Positions 47,830-59,197 of a stretch of 64,000 nucleotides of DNA are shown here, piece after piece. The stretch is taken from assembly GCA_030762175.1 (NCBI GenBank), contig CM060834.1, positions 29,910,501 to 29,974,500 on the forward strand, given 5' to 3'. The stretch comes from Metallyticus violacea (lineage: Eukaryota > Arthropoda > Insecta > Mantodea > Metallyticidae). The notes under the pieces are model-generated. The model saw only the letters and a list, made by a program, of their open reading frames with translations. It searched no databases and was not told where the DNA came from. Each line of letters opens with the position of its first letter. Position 1 is the stretch's first letter. Made by a program: the position numbers and the translations under genes.

Positions 47830-48520
47830 ACTGTCAATAGTACCAAGTTTGGTTATGTCATTGAATAAAAACTATAGCTTCTGGAGACGAAGAAATCTCT
47901 AAACGCAGTCTCAATTATTTCTTGGTTGTTGTAGAAATTTTTCTGCAGGAAACGCTGAAATTGTCTAAAATAGTGAAAATTCGGGTGAATATATTGTGCA
48001 GAATAATAGTTCATAGCCAGAATAACAATTTCTGAAGTTGCGAGATGTGCATTTTCATGAAGAGATACGCGTTTTTCTCGCAGTTTCTGGAAGCTTTTGT
48101 TCAGTTTTTTTTTATCATATTTCTGCAAAGTAACTTTCGTCAAGATTTGGAAAAACACAAATCAGTCACACATTTCATTATCTTCTCTGATGCAACTTTC
48201 GTTTTGCAAAAGCGTTTGAATGTTTTCCATTGTACCGACCGTTAGAATGCGTTGTTCAGTATCCACTTTTCATCACAGGTTAAAATAATATTCAGAAATA
48301 AATCATTGATGTCTATGCAAGTTAAGAACAACAGAGATTTCATACAGATCGTAGTTTTACTGAAGTGGAATCCATTTATCCAGCTTTTTATGTTTAATGT
48401 TCCCTCCAAATGATCACAAATGGTTCAGGGTATACAAGCCTGAGTATTTAATAGCATTAGCTTCAATAATTTCCCTCAGTTGTAGATCAACCGCAATGAA
48501 TCATCCTCAATCTTCCTCAT
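47830..48520 (-). pseudogene. Decayed mariner transposase (SETMAR-like lineage)
   Basis: The minus strand reads KKLDKWIPLQ near 48390 (canonically KKLDKWVPHEL), then TCDEKWILNNAF and RSVQWKT near 48260, the first-Asp box of this lineage. After a deletion come LNKSFQKLREKRVSLHENAH and HLATSEIVI, where the second catalytic Asp (normally LHDNARPH) reads Glu. Next is FRQFQRFLQKNFYNNQEIIE, then TAFRDFFVSRSYSFYS, matching the C-terminal FLQEKCFNNQEDIENAFQEF region. The third-Asp box is missing. Stops and frameshifts show decay. Text up to about 48590 may belong to the N terminus, but the match fades. Confidence 0.87.
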
Positions 48521-49169
48521 TTTCAAGGCTAGGGTATACAATACGACCAATGCTGAACCATGCTTTCGAAATTTTTTCTTTCTTTCCATGCTTCTACAAC
48601 TTGGAGCTTTTGCCAACAACCCGATTCCATCTGCACATAGCACTTCGGTTAACAACGCCGCGCTGTTTAGAAGGAACAATATAGCTGCAGGAATGCGTGC
48701 TGTGCCCGCTGGTGTAACAAAAAAATCTCGGAAGGGACTGTGGCTGATCATCCAGAATTCCGGTTTGGAACATCCGGTCAGCAACTCCCGCGGTGCGTGT
48801 TCTAAGGCGCCTACATAAGAGTCCGGTTCGTCACGTAATTGTATGCAGTGCCCCTATGGCGGTCTTTGTTACGACATATGTTTATGGGTTCAAAAGTCCG
48901 CAGGATGGGCTTCTCCATAGCAACCTCAAGGACCATTTTCTTGCCCTCTTCCTTTCTTAGGAGATGTTGCTATTGCTAAGCCTTATACGAGCCACTTCAC
49001 AAGGTAATCCACTGTTTTAACAAAAACATATGTTTGCTATATACAGTAACTCCTGTATATATTATATAGTAAACAATTTTGCTTCACCGTCGTATTTATT
49101 TAAAACTCAGGAAATTCCAGGCAGTTATTGATATATTAAAACTATTAAGTAAATCATTAGAAATAAATG

Positions 49170-49172
<3 letters not shown>
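48521..49172. other. No recognised gene; unresolved ORFs
   Basis: ORFs of 102 codons (minus, 48476-48784) and 76 codons (plus, 48588-48818) overlap in less AT-rich sequence. Neither product is recognised. The minus ORF runs into the mariner N-terminal region. Confidence 0.45.

Positions 49173-49211
<39 letters not shown>
49173..49211. repeat. (TA)n microsatellite
   Basis: About 19 TA repeats. Confidence 0.97.
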
Positions 49212-49214
<3 letters not shown>

Positions 49215-50205
49215 AGACAAATATATTCAAAATGGCCACCTTGTTTCACTGAATACCGAATACCACCCCCAATTCGATTATGGGGAGCTTCTACACTATT
49301 CACTGCAATCCAATATACCAAGATTTTCTCAGAAAAAAAATAATTCAATTTAAACATGCAGAACTCGATTTTGATGAAATGTAATCAATATTGTCTTTCC
49401 AGATTATATTTTGGTCAAGTAATAAGACCAACAAATTTTATTAATTTGTCTTCATACTGATAATTTAAGTTTTTTCTTTTTAGTCTATGTTTGAAATTTC
49501 ATATATGTATTTTTTTTTTCAAAATATATGCGGACTTTGTCACCATAAGACCTAATATATAATGTATAAAATAGTTTATCAACAATTATAATTACTGAAA
49601 AAGCATTTTTGTTTATACTCAAAAGATCATACACTGTGCTCTCATTTCGCTATGCAATTGGAATTAGTATGTAGTAGTGGAAATCTGCTGAACCTTCAGT
49701 GGATGCGTGATTCCCGGTCACATTAAAGTTACAGATTGCTGATGTAGGCAATTGAGCTTGAGTACGATTACAAGAAACCGAGGATACAGAGAAGCTGAAA
49801 TGGGCTATTAGGGTTAGAAACGTCTCATCAAAATTCTTTAACACAATTAGGCCACCGAGTTGGGTGTCTGTCGGCAGTGCGTATAAAGCTACTCAGCAGC
49901 TGCATTTTCATTCATATAAAATAATTGCTATGTCTGAAATAAAACCCATGGAGAGATTGAAACAAAATATCTGGGAGATAGTTTACTATATTTGAGAGGA
50001 TGATTTGCGGTGAGTGTATCAAAATATTTTCAAAAGGATTCAGACACGTCTCACAGAGGAGGCAGGAAATGCCAATGCATCTACTAATACAATGAGTAGA
50101 ATATTAATAACAAAATACAACTAATAAATAACAAAAGAAACAAAACTGCACAAAAATCGGCAAAATCAATTTCTGATTGCGCAGCGAAATGAAGACCCTG
50201 TATAA
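49212..50205. other. No recognisable gene
   Basis: AT-rich. No motif was recognised in either strand. Confidence 0.55.
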
Positions 50206-50390
50206 TTGTTTTGAATAGTATTTAACGCTACAATTACTACTCAGGCATCACAAGCGGTGGACCTGGTGATACACGAGATGAATTTTTAATTTGGGAAACA
50301 TTTTTTTAAAGGAAGTCAACCAGGCCTTAAATTAGGGTAACCTTCCTCCCTGGAATTTGCCATTAATGAGGAAATCCTGGAATTTCCGTT
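50206..50390 (-). mobile_element. SINE family 2, copy lacking the tRNA-like head
   Basis: Complement carries the family tail (from TATTTAACGCTACAATTACT), the CAAGCGGTGGACC and ACACGAGATGAA marks, GGCCTTAAATTAGGGTAACC and AATTTGCCATTAATGAGGA. The region that would hold the Pol III boxes is absent. Strongly diverged. Confidence 0.82.
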
Positions 50391-52149
50391 TTTTGTTTAA
50401 TAAGCAAAGCATTCCAGAAATACACGATATAACTTCCTGTTATGTAGACAATTAAAATAATTTATCCACTCATTGCTCCCTAAAGAATATTCCTACAGAT
50501 ACTTTTTAAGAATTAATATTTTATTTCTTTATTCCCGTGCCAGTGATCATTTGTCAAGCAGTTCATTCCACGCATAATAGCGCTCCCATACATTTCAGTA
50601 TTCATGCTCACAAGTAATTAAATCCAAAGTATCCTGATAAGTGGATAGGTAGAGGTGAACCACAAGCCTGGTCTCCACACTCATTGAGTTTAAATACAAT
50701 GAAGCTCTGCAGGTGGAGAAATTTAAAAGTGATATATGTAGAATAGTAAAAACTTAGTTATTAAGAACCAATTGGATTTTTTTAATTATAATGCCAACCA
50801 AAGATATTCATCTACTAAACATATTAAGCGATGCGTGTAAGAATTTTATCTGAACTTTTGAACACCACTGCGGATGTTTCGATTTCTTTTTTAGCTCTAC
50901 CAATCTAAGAGGCCTGTCATTCAGTTCTTTGAATATTTTATCCAAGACATAAGTAAAGACAACTCACAGTGGATTAACGTTAAAGGAAGAAAGGGAGAAA
51001 AAAATGCGATCTGAAAATGTAGGGGAGAGGGAAGCTACTCGAATCAATACGAAAATATAAATGGGATAACAGAATGAAAAGAAAGGGGGAAATGAATAAA
51101 GAATGAGGACTAGAGCAAAGGGGAATGATGGTGTAGGAAGACAAGATGTATAGCGAGAAAGAAAATGCGGTGACCCCAGCAGAAAACATTCCAGTTGTAG
51201 GTGGGTGATATGCCAGAGCAACACTCGCCTTTAATAATAACAAAAACTCAAGATAGCCTATGATTTGATGGTGCCAGCATAACTTCAGGCGATTTGTAAT
51301 CTTTCCGGAAATATTGACAAAGGAGTGTTACCCAACATGAAAAGGAGACGTTTATCTGGATTGCTAGAGTCCAGAAATAAATAAACAGGAAAAATGATAG
51401 CTAAAGATAAAATTGAAAAATAAACAAACAAGTCATATTAATGGATGGGCCTACAGATTGCTGTCTTTTTTATATTTTAAACGTTATGTTTTATGATATT
51501 AGAATTTATTTTATAAAAAGCATTGTTACATCTTCTTATGCATGTGACGTGAGCAGTGCCTAACTTTGTTTGTTATAAAAGATCTTTCATGTTTATGTCA
51601 CAAGTTTCACGCCCGATAGAGCGACAATTCTCGGCTAAGCGGACGTTGATATTCCAGCAACTGGTTTAAATTATCACAATTATAATTAAAATAAGTATAT
51701 GTCTTATGACAGGAGTTTTTGGAAACATGGTCCTGTTACATCATCACATTTCTGACATCTTTTTGCAAAAATATCATTCACATGCATCACTTCATCTTCC
51801 AAATTTCATTCAATTCAAATTTGAAAGTATACAGGATTACTGTTGTCCACGAATTTCAGGCAGATGATCCTGATATTCGGGTAACTTCTGTAATTGGATG
51901 TTATTGCCACAGTTATTGATTCACGCTTATTGTTTTAGTGATAAAGCATAGTTCCTTTTACATGCTCATATTTAAACGCAAAATAGCAGGAAAAGAAAAC
52001 TCAATACATGAAACTCCCTTGCATTAGTGTATGGTGCTCAGTAATACAGCCCATGATTTTTATTGAAAAATAAAATATTGAACAATTCCCTCCCCTCAAG
52101 TTTTTTAGAACTAAAATATAACTAAATTCACACAAACATAAAATGATGA
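50391..52149. other. No recognisable gene; purine-rich patch
   Basis: The plus strand at 50980-51140 is strongly purine-rich, giving minus-strand ORFs of low complexity. Nothing recognised. Confidence 0.55.
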
Positions 52150-53117
52150 ACACTAATCATTTTAGACTTTTACAGTTACAACAGTTGGTTAAAATGCCCA
52201 CTATCGGCCTCGATACACTTCTGAGTATGTTGAACTGCTGATTGAGCAACGTTTGCGAAAGTGTCCTCAGCGATTGCAGCACATGCCGTTTCAATTTCTT
52301 CCCGAAGTGCTGTCAGTGTAGCTGGTTTTCTGGGGTATAAAACATCCTTAAAGAGTTCCCCACAGGTTGAAGTCCAAGGGAGTTACATCAGGAGAAAGCG
52401 GTGAAAACTCAATCGGATCTCTTGATCCTATCCAGTGCCTTGGAAGATTGCCATCAATGTACGCACGTACATATCGGTGGTAATGGGGTGGTACACCATT
52501 CTGTTGGAAATGAAATTCCTCATTTGTATCGAATGTATGAATGGCGGGTAAGAAGGATGTTGAGATACACTGGGCCTGTTACTGTTCCTTCAAAAAAGAA
52601 CGGTCACGGCAGTAGACACAGTTGTGCTGGTTAACAGTTCCGTTCAACTTAAATTGTGCCTCATCGGACCAAACAACTTTTCCTTACGAATGCCTCATCC
52701 TCTTGTACCATGTTTCGAAATCACTCACGGTACTGCATTCTCCGATCAGGGTCATCTTCATTTAATGAATGCAAAAGTCTTGGGATGAAAACTTAAAACT
52801 TTGTTGTTTTAATAATACAACGTACATTGGTCTCACGTGTGCATTCTTTGTAGATTTCTACGGTCAGTACTCAAAACGTTCAAAAACCTAGCTGAAAACG
52901 CGGGACTTGTTGCTGTGCGAGGTCTCCCTGATCTGCCCTTGTGAACATCGCATACGGTACCATGAGTCTCAAATTTGTCTCGAATGCGTGCAATTGTTAC
53001 TCGCGTAGACAGTTCTGTTCTGTACATCCATTGCATTTGAGCCTCTACAACATTCTGGGTTTTCCAATACCACTTTAAAACTGCTTTCCGCTGTTCAAAC
53101 GATAATCTTGGCTCCAT
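52150..53117 (-). pseudogene. Near full-length mariner-like transposase, broken
   Basis: The minus strand starts with an ATG at 53117: MEPRLSFEQRKAVLKWYWKT, then STRVTIARIRDKFETHGTV and KGRSGRPRTATS, a DUF4817-type helix-turn-helix and linker. This frame is open for 94 codons. After frameshifts come [19 protein letters not shown] (first catalytic Asp kept), FQQNGVPPHYHRYVRAYIDG (second Asp, normally FQQDG, reads Asn), GSRDPIEFSPLSPDVTPLDF (third Asp kept) and QSAVQHTQKCIEADSGHFNQ at the C terminus. It spans nearly the whole protein but has stops and shifts. Terminal inverted repeats were not identified. Confidence 0.9.
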
Positions 53118-53395
53118 TTTGTTGTAGCAACGCTAGCATAACGTAATGTGAGTCACGTCTAAGAACATCATACGATAATCTTGGCTTTATATATATCAGT
53201 TGCTTGGATATTGCACCCGCTTTACGCGGAGTTATCACTCTGGCTGCCGATCCGCTGGTTGCCGTGAATTGGGCAGCACAAAATTTGTCCATGTGATAAC
53301 TAGTAACATAATTCAAATTAATATAAAGAAATCGCCCTTTCACACTAGTCGTGTGTAAAACAAGTTATAAATCAAGAATTACACTTCGGATTACG
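53118..53395. other. Flank of the transposase remnant
   Basis: ACGATAATCTTGGCT, part of the transposase start region (53099-53113), is repeated at about 53170-53184. This suggests a small local duplication. Nothing else recognised. Confidence 0.4.
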
Positions 53396-54000
53396 GTTAC
53401 ACAAGGTTCTTGGTAACACAAGGGGAGAAAAACTTTAATACATAAAATCCGAAATATTCTACAAAAGCTGGAATGGGATCAATAGGATATGAAGGGGAAA
53501 GAATAGCTAAAGGATTTTGAAAAGAGATGAAAGCAAGAATTGAGGATATTGAAAAACAGAAAACATGGGCTAATCTTAATGCTAACAAATCTGTGAAATT
53601 ATATAGAACACTAGAAATAATTAGAGAAGAGAAGATACAATAAAACCTGTGATAAAGCAGATAGGGAAGAACTGGTATGGTTCAGGTTTAAGGTTTAAGG
53701 TTTAAGGAGGATAAGAAATAGAAATATTAAGGGGATATGCCCAATGTGTGAAGAAGCAGCTAATACTTGAAATTGCATTTTAGAATGTAAATACGTATTG
53801 GAAGGAACAATTATTTTACCAAAGTAGGAAAGCTTAACAAGAAATAAGGGGCAGAATAAATTTAAATTTAAAATCAGATGAAAAAAAATCTGGAAAATAC
53901 ATTGGAAAGGTGAGACAAAAATTGTGATGGAAGGTGGCAAGACAATTGGGCACAACAATGATGACAAGTGCACTATTTAGCAGAGAATATTTCCCCATTA
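53396..54000 (+). pseudogene. Non-LTR retrotransposon 3' region, second copy
   Basis: The plus strand reads MKARIEDIEKQKTWANLNAN, then KSVKLYRTLEIIREEKIQ, and after a shift CPMCEEAANT followed by CILECKYVLEG. The CxxC...C knuckle matches the one at 41500 on the minus strand (CPICEEGGSWKHILAECKG), so the two are related LINE remnants. Three copies of GGTTTAA at about 53684-53706 interrupt the frame. No RT core is visible. Confidence 0.65.
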
Positions 54001-54557
54001 CATACACATCTTGGTGTTAATTGTAACGGGGTACGGAAGGAATGCCACTCCATAAATTGAGTGTTATAAAGTGGGAAATTTAAAGCTTTTAATAGTGTTA
54101 AGTTTGCATGTATTGAGAATATGGAAATATAAATTGTTTACTTTGATTCTAAAATATTCACTTGTTTATTGAACTGTATGAAATTTATTTTATATTAAAA
54201 TACTATATGCATGTAAATGGTGAATTGAAAATAAATTTCATCATATTATAATATATCTACGTACTGGAAAAAATTATATATATATATCTTATAGTTAAAA
54301 TTAAGCAATTTTATAAGTTCTGCACATACTGATGACTGAATTTTATATTTTAAACTTTTGTTAATATTTGACTAGATATATGTTTTTGCACCTTATCAGA
54401 AGACAGAGCAGTATAGTTAAAAGCAGCCTAATTAATTTTTAAATCACAAGATCTAATGAAAGTCGTTTTAATTAGGCGATTCAGTATTGTGACTTTTTAA
54501 AGAAATCATGTCAGATAAAAATACAATGTGTATAGAATTAATTATAGCGGTTTTAAA

Positions 54558-54600
<43 letters not shown>

Positions 54601-54719
54601 GTGGTATATAAAGTCATTTTGAATCATAACTTAATTGAAGAGATAAATTAATTATTTTAATTTAAACGATAAAAGCATCGACTTATTCCTACACAATAAA
54701 TGAACGTAGGAGCAACTAT
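54001..54719. repeat. AT-rich stretch with (TA)n microsatellite
   Basis: A TA repeat of about 19 units occupies 54560-54598, and a shorter one lies at 54277-54289. No gene recognised. Confidence 0.85.
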
Positions 54720-55135
54720 TTCCTAAACGATGTGTGGAAATGCTTGAAGGCAAAATTTCCCCATCCTTGGATCGGTCGTCACGGTCTGGACAACTTGGCT
54801 TTTCGACTTTTCTTCGTGGCCTCCGAGGTCTCCCAATCTGACCCCCTGTGACTTTTGCTCGTGTGTACGTTCCACCGCTACCTACAGACCTACCTGAGGA
54901 TTATTGCAGCAGTTGGATCAGTTACACCAGACATGCTAACACCAGTGTGGCAAGAAATGGACTACCGGCTGGATGTATGCCATGTGGATCTCATATTGAA
55001 TACTTGTAATTTGTGTTATGGTAACTTCCACAGTTTTCTTCGATTTAAGTTCTGAATCAAAAGTAATTATATATCGCAGAGAAAAAATATAAGTTTAAAA
55101 CCGATACAATCAATTGAGTACACCCTGTATTAAAT
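54720..55135 (+). pseudogene. Mariner-like transposase, C-terminal fragment
   Basis: The plus strand reads WIGRHGLDNLAFRLFFVASE-like text, then SPNLTPCDFC (third catalytic Asp box), YVPPLPTDLPED, RIIAAVGSVTPDMLTPVWQE and MDYRLDVCHV, closely matching the family end (VWQEMDYRLDVCRVT). The similarity ends near the terminus-like GAGTACACCCTGTA at 55119-55132, whose complement begins TACAGGGTGT like the element at 46713. The rest of the element is missing upstream. Confidence 0.82.
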
Positions 55136-55179
55136 CTGATTAAACTGAGTGTCAGTCGGTAATAAAGTATTTCTTTTCG

Positions 55180-55660
55180 AAAAGGTTGTCCAGGCGAATA
55201 TGGTGGATGTCCTTAAACTCTAAACTTTCACTAAGGGAAAATTTTTGGAGAAGTGTCATGGTGAAGCTTTACAAAGGTGCAAGGTTCTCCAACACAATGT
55301 ATAACTCGGAAATATGATCGCGTTGCAGAAACTTGTGAAGTTGATGAGCATACTAAATATTCACCTTATTTAGCCCCCTAAGAATATCACGTGCTTTGGC
55401 GATTTAATGGGAAAATTGAAACAATTACAATATCATGGCAAAAGTTCTTGCGAAATTTAGTAATAACAATTAATAATAATTCACGCGGCATAAGCCAAAA
55501 CCATTTATCTTGACAAACGTCATAAATTACATCTCCATTGAATGAAGTAATAAGCACTGTAGAAGAATGGTTTACAAAAATCCGCAGTATTTTATGTTTT
55601 ACAACAGTTTGGCCCAGTGTTATATAGAATTGAAAGATTATTATATTCAATAAACAAATA
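55180..55660 (+). pseudogene. Mariner transposase C-terminal fragment, highly decayed
   Basis: The plus strand, in shifting frames, reads LQHN followed by YSPYLAP and EYHVLWRFNGKIE (canonically SPDLAPSDYHLFGPLK), then AVEEWFTKIRSILCF, corresponding to the VEEWFRSQPKEFY region. Only these short blocks remain. It is distinct from the fragment just upstream, which has the TPCDF type of box. Confidence 0.55.
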
Positions 55661-55716
55661 TTTATTTTGAGATAGTAATCGTTCTATGTTGGGCTAATAC
55701 ATTTTCTTCATTGTAG

Positions 55717-55746
<30 letters not shown>
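55717..55746. repeat. Poly-A tract
   Basis: About 30 A residues. The sequence upstream is the decayed mariner fragment, not a recognised retroposon. Confidence 0.95.
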
Positions 55747-55747
<1 letters not shown>

Positions 55748-56689
55748 GGAGTTTGAATTACTCTTGAACTTCCAGGAGGGTAGAAATAGCTGAAACCCGA
55801 CCATAGCGTGGCTGGAAAATATTTGCATTTCTACCTTCAAACTTCTCCGTCCGTGTTATGTGAGAATTTTCAGCCAATGCGACAACGTCACCTGCACTTG
55901 TCCACTCAGCGGGTTATCTGGAGCCTTAGCTAACGTGACCTGCATCGGTTGTCTTCTTGAAATTTCCACGCAAGCAAGGACAAAGTCCTGCTAGGGTTAC
56001 CTTATTTCTCATGAGTCACAAAGCCGTTGATAACACACATTTACATTTCTGTTTGTGGTTCATGACGCAGGTGTTGCAAACTGCGCATTAACTGAAATTG
56101 CGTTTTACAGAGCACGTCATCTCAAGGAAGCCATGAACTACTTAAAAGTAAATGCACGTTTTCGAGAAGTCAATGCTATTTAAATACATTAGCCAAAATT
56201 TCAAAACGACTTTAGAGTCAATAATAATCTAATGTAGACCAATAATTTATTTTATTTAATTATTTAAAAGCTTTTTCATTGCAATATTTTTTCTAACTTG
56301 ATTTAGTACAAAGTTTTGAAGCTTTTAAATAATACTTGGTTATTATAAATTATTTTATTCAAATAAAGGCTTAATTTAGTATATTAAACATTCTCTTTGT
56401 ATCTTGATAATGATATGGAAAGGTTTTACAAGATAATCTGCTCAAAACCTATAATTTAATACTATTATGCTAAATCTTTGGTCTGCATTTACATAGTATC
56501 TTAACCTAACCTCAATTTTAAATATAGCATATCATTATATGTATTTAGAATAGACTGAACAGAAAGTACAGAATACTATTTACAACTTTCTAATTACAAT
56601 GTTGATAAAAATGTTACACTTCTGCATTCAATGAACGTATATAATTTAATATTTTGCACGCTGTTTAGAAAAGTAATACCCTCAGGTAC
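55747..56689. other. No recognisable gene
   Basis: 55760-56150 is less AT-rich, without a recognised product. The remainder is AT-rich. Confidence 0.5.
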
Positions 56690-57051
56690 ACAGTTACTTA
56701 TCATGGCAAATCTCACTGAAAGTGAAAAAAATGCAAGTTTTAATGATGGTTGGACATGGTGGTAGTAATGAAAACTAAGCAGTATATGAATTGTTTCAGC
56801 AGGTAAATCCAAACAGAAACAGTCCATGGTAACAAAAACTATAAAGACGTTCAATGAAATGGGAATTGTAAAAATCGAGAGAAAATCCGAAGACCAAACT
56901 GTGCTCTGAAGGATGAAAATTCCATTAATACGTTAATTTTAGTCCAAGAAAATGCACATATAACCACAAGGCAACTAGCAAGGAATTATAGTGCCAGTCA
57001 AGAATCTGTTTGTAATTTAATGAAATATATTAAATGGCATCCGTCGAAATA
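56690..57051 (+). pseudogene. Mariner-like transposase, N-terminal half (interrupted gene)
   Basis: The plus strand reads TIKTFNEMGIVKIERKSED, then ILVQENAHITTRQLARNYS and ASQESVCNLMKYIKWHPSKY. These match the helix-turn-helix region of a mariner-like lineage (in relatives, TIRKFNETGSV, NPHVSTRRLAAEHDMSQRSV, ILKKHKFHPYKV). The reading breaks exactly where an inverted repeat starts at 57052. The catalytic half of the same type resumes at about 57838. Confidence 0.78.
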
Positions 57052-57833
57052 TAGGGTGTCCCACAATCAACAGAATATTTGTTTTAATAATAAAACACAT
57101 CCTTTTTTTTTAAATTGATAATATAATTAAGTCAATATTAAGCATAAACACCGCCATTAAACATGAAACAAAACACAAGCAAACGTCTTCGTTGGGACAC
57201 CTTTACTTTGTTGGCCCGCCTGTGGCGCCTCAGTAGTAAAAACGGGCGTTAAACACGAAGTAAAAAACTGTTGGCTGAGTTTAAGGATTTTAAAGCAAAG
57301 TTCCGGCTGAAACACACCCAGGAAGCGTCTCATTTCTGCCTTATGTTGAGGGATGATTCGCGGATTGTTCACATAAACAAAAGATTAAAATTCGCTGCAA
57401 AGCTTCTAGGAATAATTCATTGTTGAGAACGGCGATGAATCGGCTGTATTGGGCTCGTAGCAACGCTCCGTATGACGAAGATTCTCTACCGATTGACGAG
57501 AACGAGGACGTACAGGTGATTTGTATTCTGTCAACTCTGTATCTTCAAATTTCCTTACCAGTCTCTACACTGTTGACATGTTCGACGCATTTCGTCTACC
57601 AAAAATTACACGAAGTCTTCGAACGGTCTCTGGATAACATTCACCAAACTTAAAAGCACTTTCAGAATCTGGATGATTTGATTCTTTGTGTATCGTTACA
57701 TTTTAGCTGATGATGATACACACAAATGGCAATCGTTAATCGCAATACAAACAGAAGGTAGTTAAATTTCAGATCCGACAACTTAACAAACCGACAGAGG
57801 TTAAAAATTGCGTTCATTATGGGACACCCAGTA
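57052..57833 (-). mobile_element. Second mariner-like element nested in the transposase gene
   Basis: The left end TAGGGTGTCCCACAATCAAC (57052-57071) and the right end, read inward, ACTGGGTGTCCCATAATGAA are inverted repeats with few mismatches, flanked by TA. Length is about 780 bp. The minus strand keeps transposase pieces of another lineage: SAFKFGECYPETVRRL-like text near 57650, NMSTVRLVRKF, RPRSRQSVENLRHTERCYE and NNPRIIPQHKAEMRRFLGVF (57372-57310). A 45-bp scrap of the family 2 SINE tail lies inside at about 57216-57262. Confidence 0.78.
57216..57262 (+). mobile_element. Fragment of SINE family 2 tail
   Basis: GTGGCGCCTCAGTAGTAAAA followed by ACGGGCGTTAAACACGAAGT matches the last 40 bp of the family (compare 61068-61100). 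No other part of the SINE is present. Confidence 0.75.
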
Positions 57834-57837
57834 TATC

Positions 57838-58275
57838 TGTTAAAGGAATTTTGATTTTGACCGAAGGAGTGAATTTTGTGAAACATTAATGGATCTGACA
57901 AATGTTTACAAACGTTTATTTTCAGAGAGACCTCTTCTTATCAAAATGACACCCTTAATGGGCCTAGATGGCGATATTGGTCGCGAACAATCAACTAGCA
58001 ATAGCATACAAAACAATCAAAGTAAATGTATAAACAGGTATAGTTGGGCGAGGTACATTTTTCCTTGAAGGCAGTCTTACCCCTGATATGAATCTACAAT
58101 ATTGCTTAAACAATATAATTTCGAATGCCAAGATTTGTTTTCTGGTGTGGGTAAAATGTTCCAAATTATATCTGGTATCAATCAGATGGTGCTCCCGCAC
58201 ATTTGGAAGAGATTTGAGAGAATTTTACATTTTCTGTAAGATGGATTGAAAGAAGAGAACACGTTGAAAGGCTAT
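57838..58275 (+). pseudogene. Mariner-like transposase, catalytic half (interrupted gene)
   Basis: Plus strand in shifting frames. NGPRWRYWSR corresponds to the NRHNCRYW box after the first catalytic Asp. LPLI text is followed by IWYQSDGAPAHLEEI, the FQQDGAPAH box with the second Asp kept, and VRWIERREHVERL (canonically RWIGRRGPVEWP). The third-Asp box cannot be found. With 56690-57051 this reconstructs the order of a single gene, split by the element at 57052-57833. Confidence 0.75.
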
Positions 58276-59197
58276 CTAAATAGTAAGACTTCAATTCTCT
58301 TAATTATTACATGTGATGAGCTTAAAATTTCGAGTGTACCGCGACAGACTACACAATGTAAATTAGAACAGAAACAGAGATGCATTTGATCCATCCAATT
58401 ACTGTACCTACTAAAGACATCAAGGCAATTTTCATTGCAGGTTGGGACATTGTTTGATATTAAATGCTGTTTATTTCGAATATTTATTGTTAACGCAAAA
58501 CATGCAGAAAGACATAACCTATTATCTTAATATTTTTAAAGTATTTGTGATATAGTCAGATAAACATTAAACTCAATTTACACAGAAGTGAGAGAACAAT
58601 TAAAGTATATAATATATGTAAACAAAAGCACATGTTGCCATTTAGAAAAAAAAAAGTTTATTTTTTGACACACTTGTAATACCTGAGAAATTAAATGTTC
58701 TGAAACATGTGTAAAATATTAAGTTATATACTTCTAATAAGTGAAGCACTTAACGTTTTTGAGAATTCAAAGTATAATAGTATAAAAATATTCCGTGCTT
58801 TTGTTCATTCTGTATACATTTATTAAAGCTGGATATAGTACCTACGTAAGATTTTGTTAATTAGGTGACAAAGGACGAATACAACAAAGTTAAATAACAC
58901 GTAACTAAGCACAATTTTTGGATTGACGGCTAAAACTTGACTGACCTCCTAGCGCAGTTGAAGTACGGTGGCAAGCTTATCAGCCGAGACTGAAAAATCG
59001 CGCGAGGGCCAAGATTTATAACTGCGGGTCCAATGAAGAATAATGTTAAGATATTTAAGAAGCGTTTAAGTAATTATCGTTTTAAAACATAAAAACTAAC
59101 GAAAGTTTAATGAAATATGAGTACAAATTATTAAACAAATTTAGCAATCAAGAAATAGTATTTAATCAGACATATTATTATTGCTGTTTTTCTTCTT
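58276..59197. other. No recognisable gene
   Basis: AT-rich, featureless apart from a less AT-rich patch at 58940-59040. Confidence 0.55.

Noticed and set aside
53684..53706. GGTTTAA triplicate considered as telomere-like repeat
   Set aside because: Only three units, and it differs from the insect telomere motif TTAGG; it lies in a decayed LINE.
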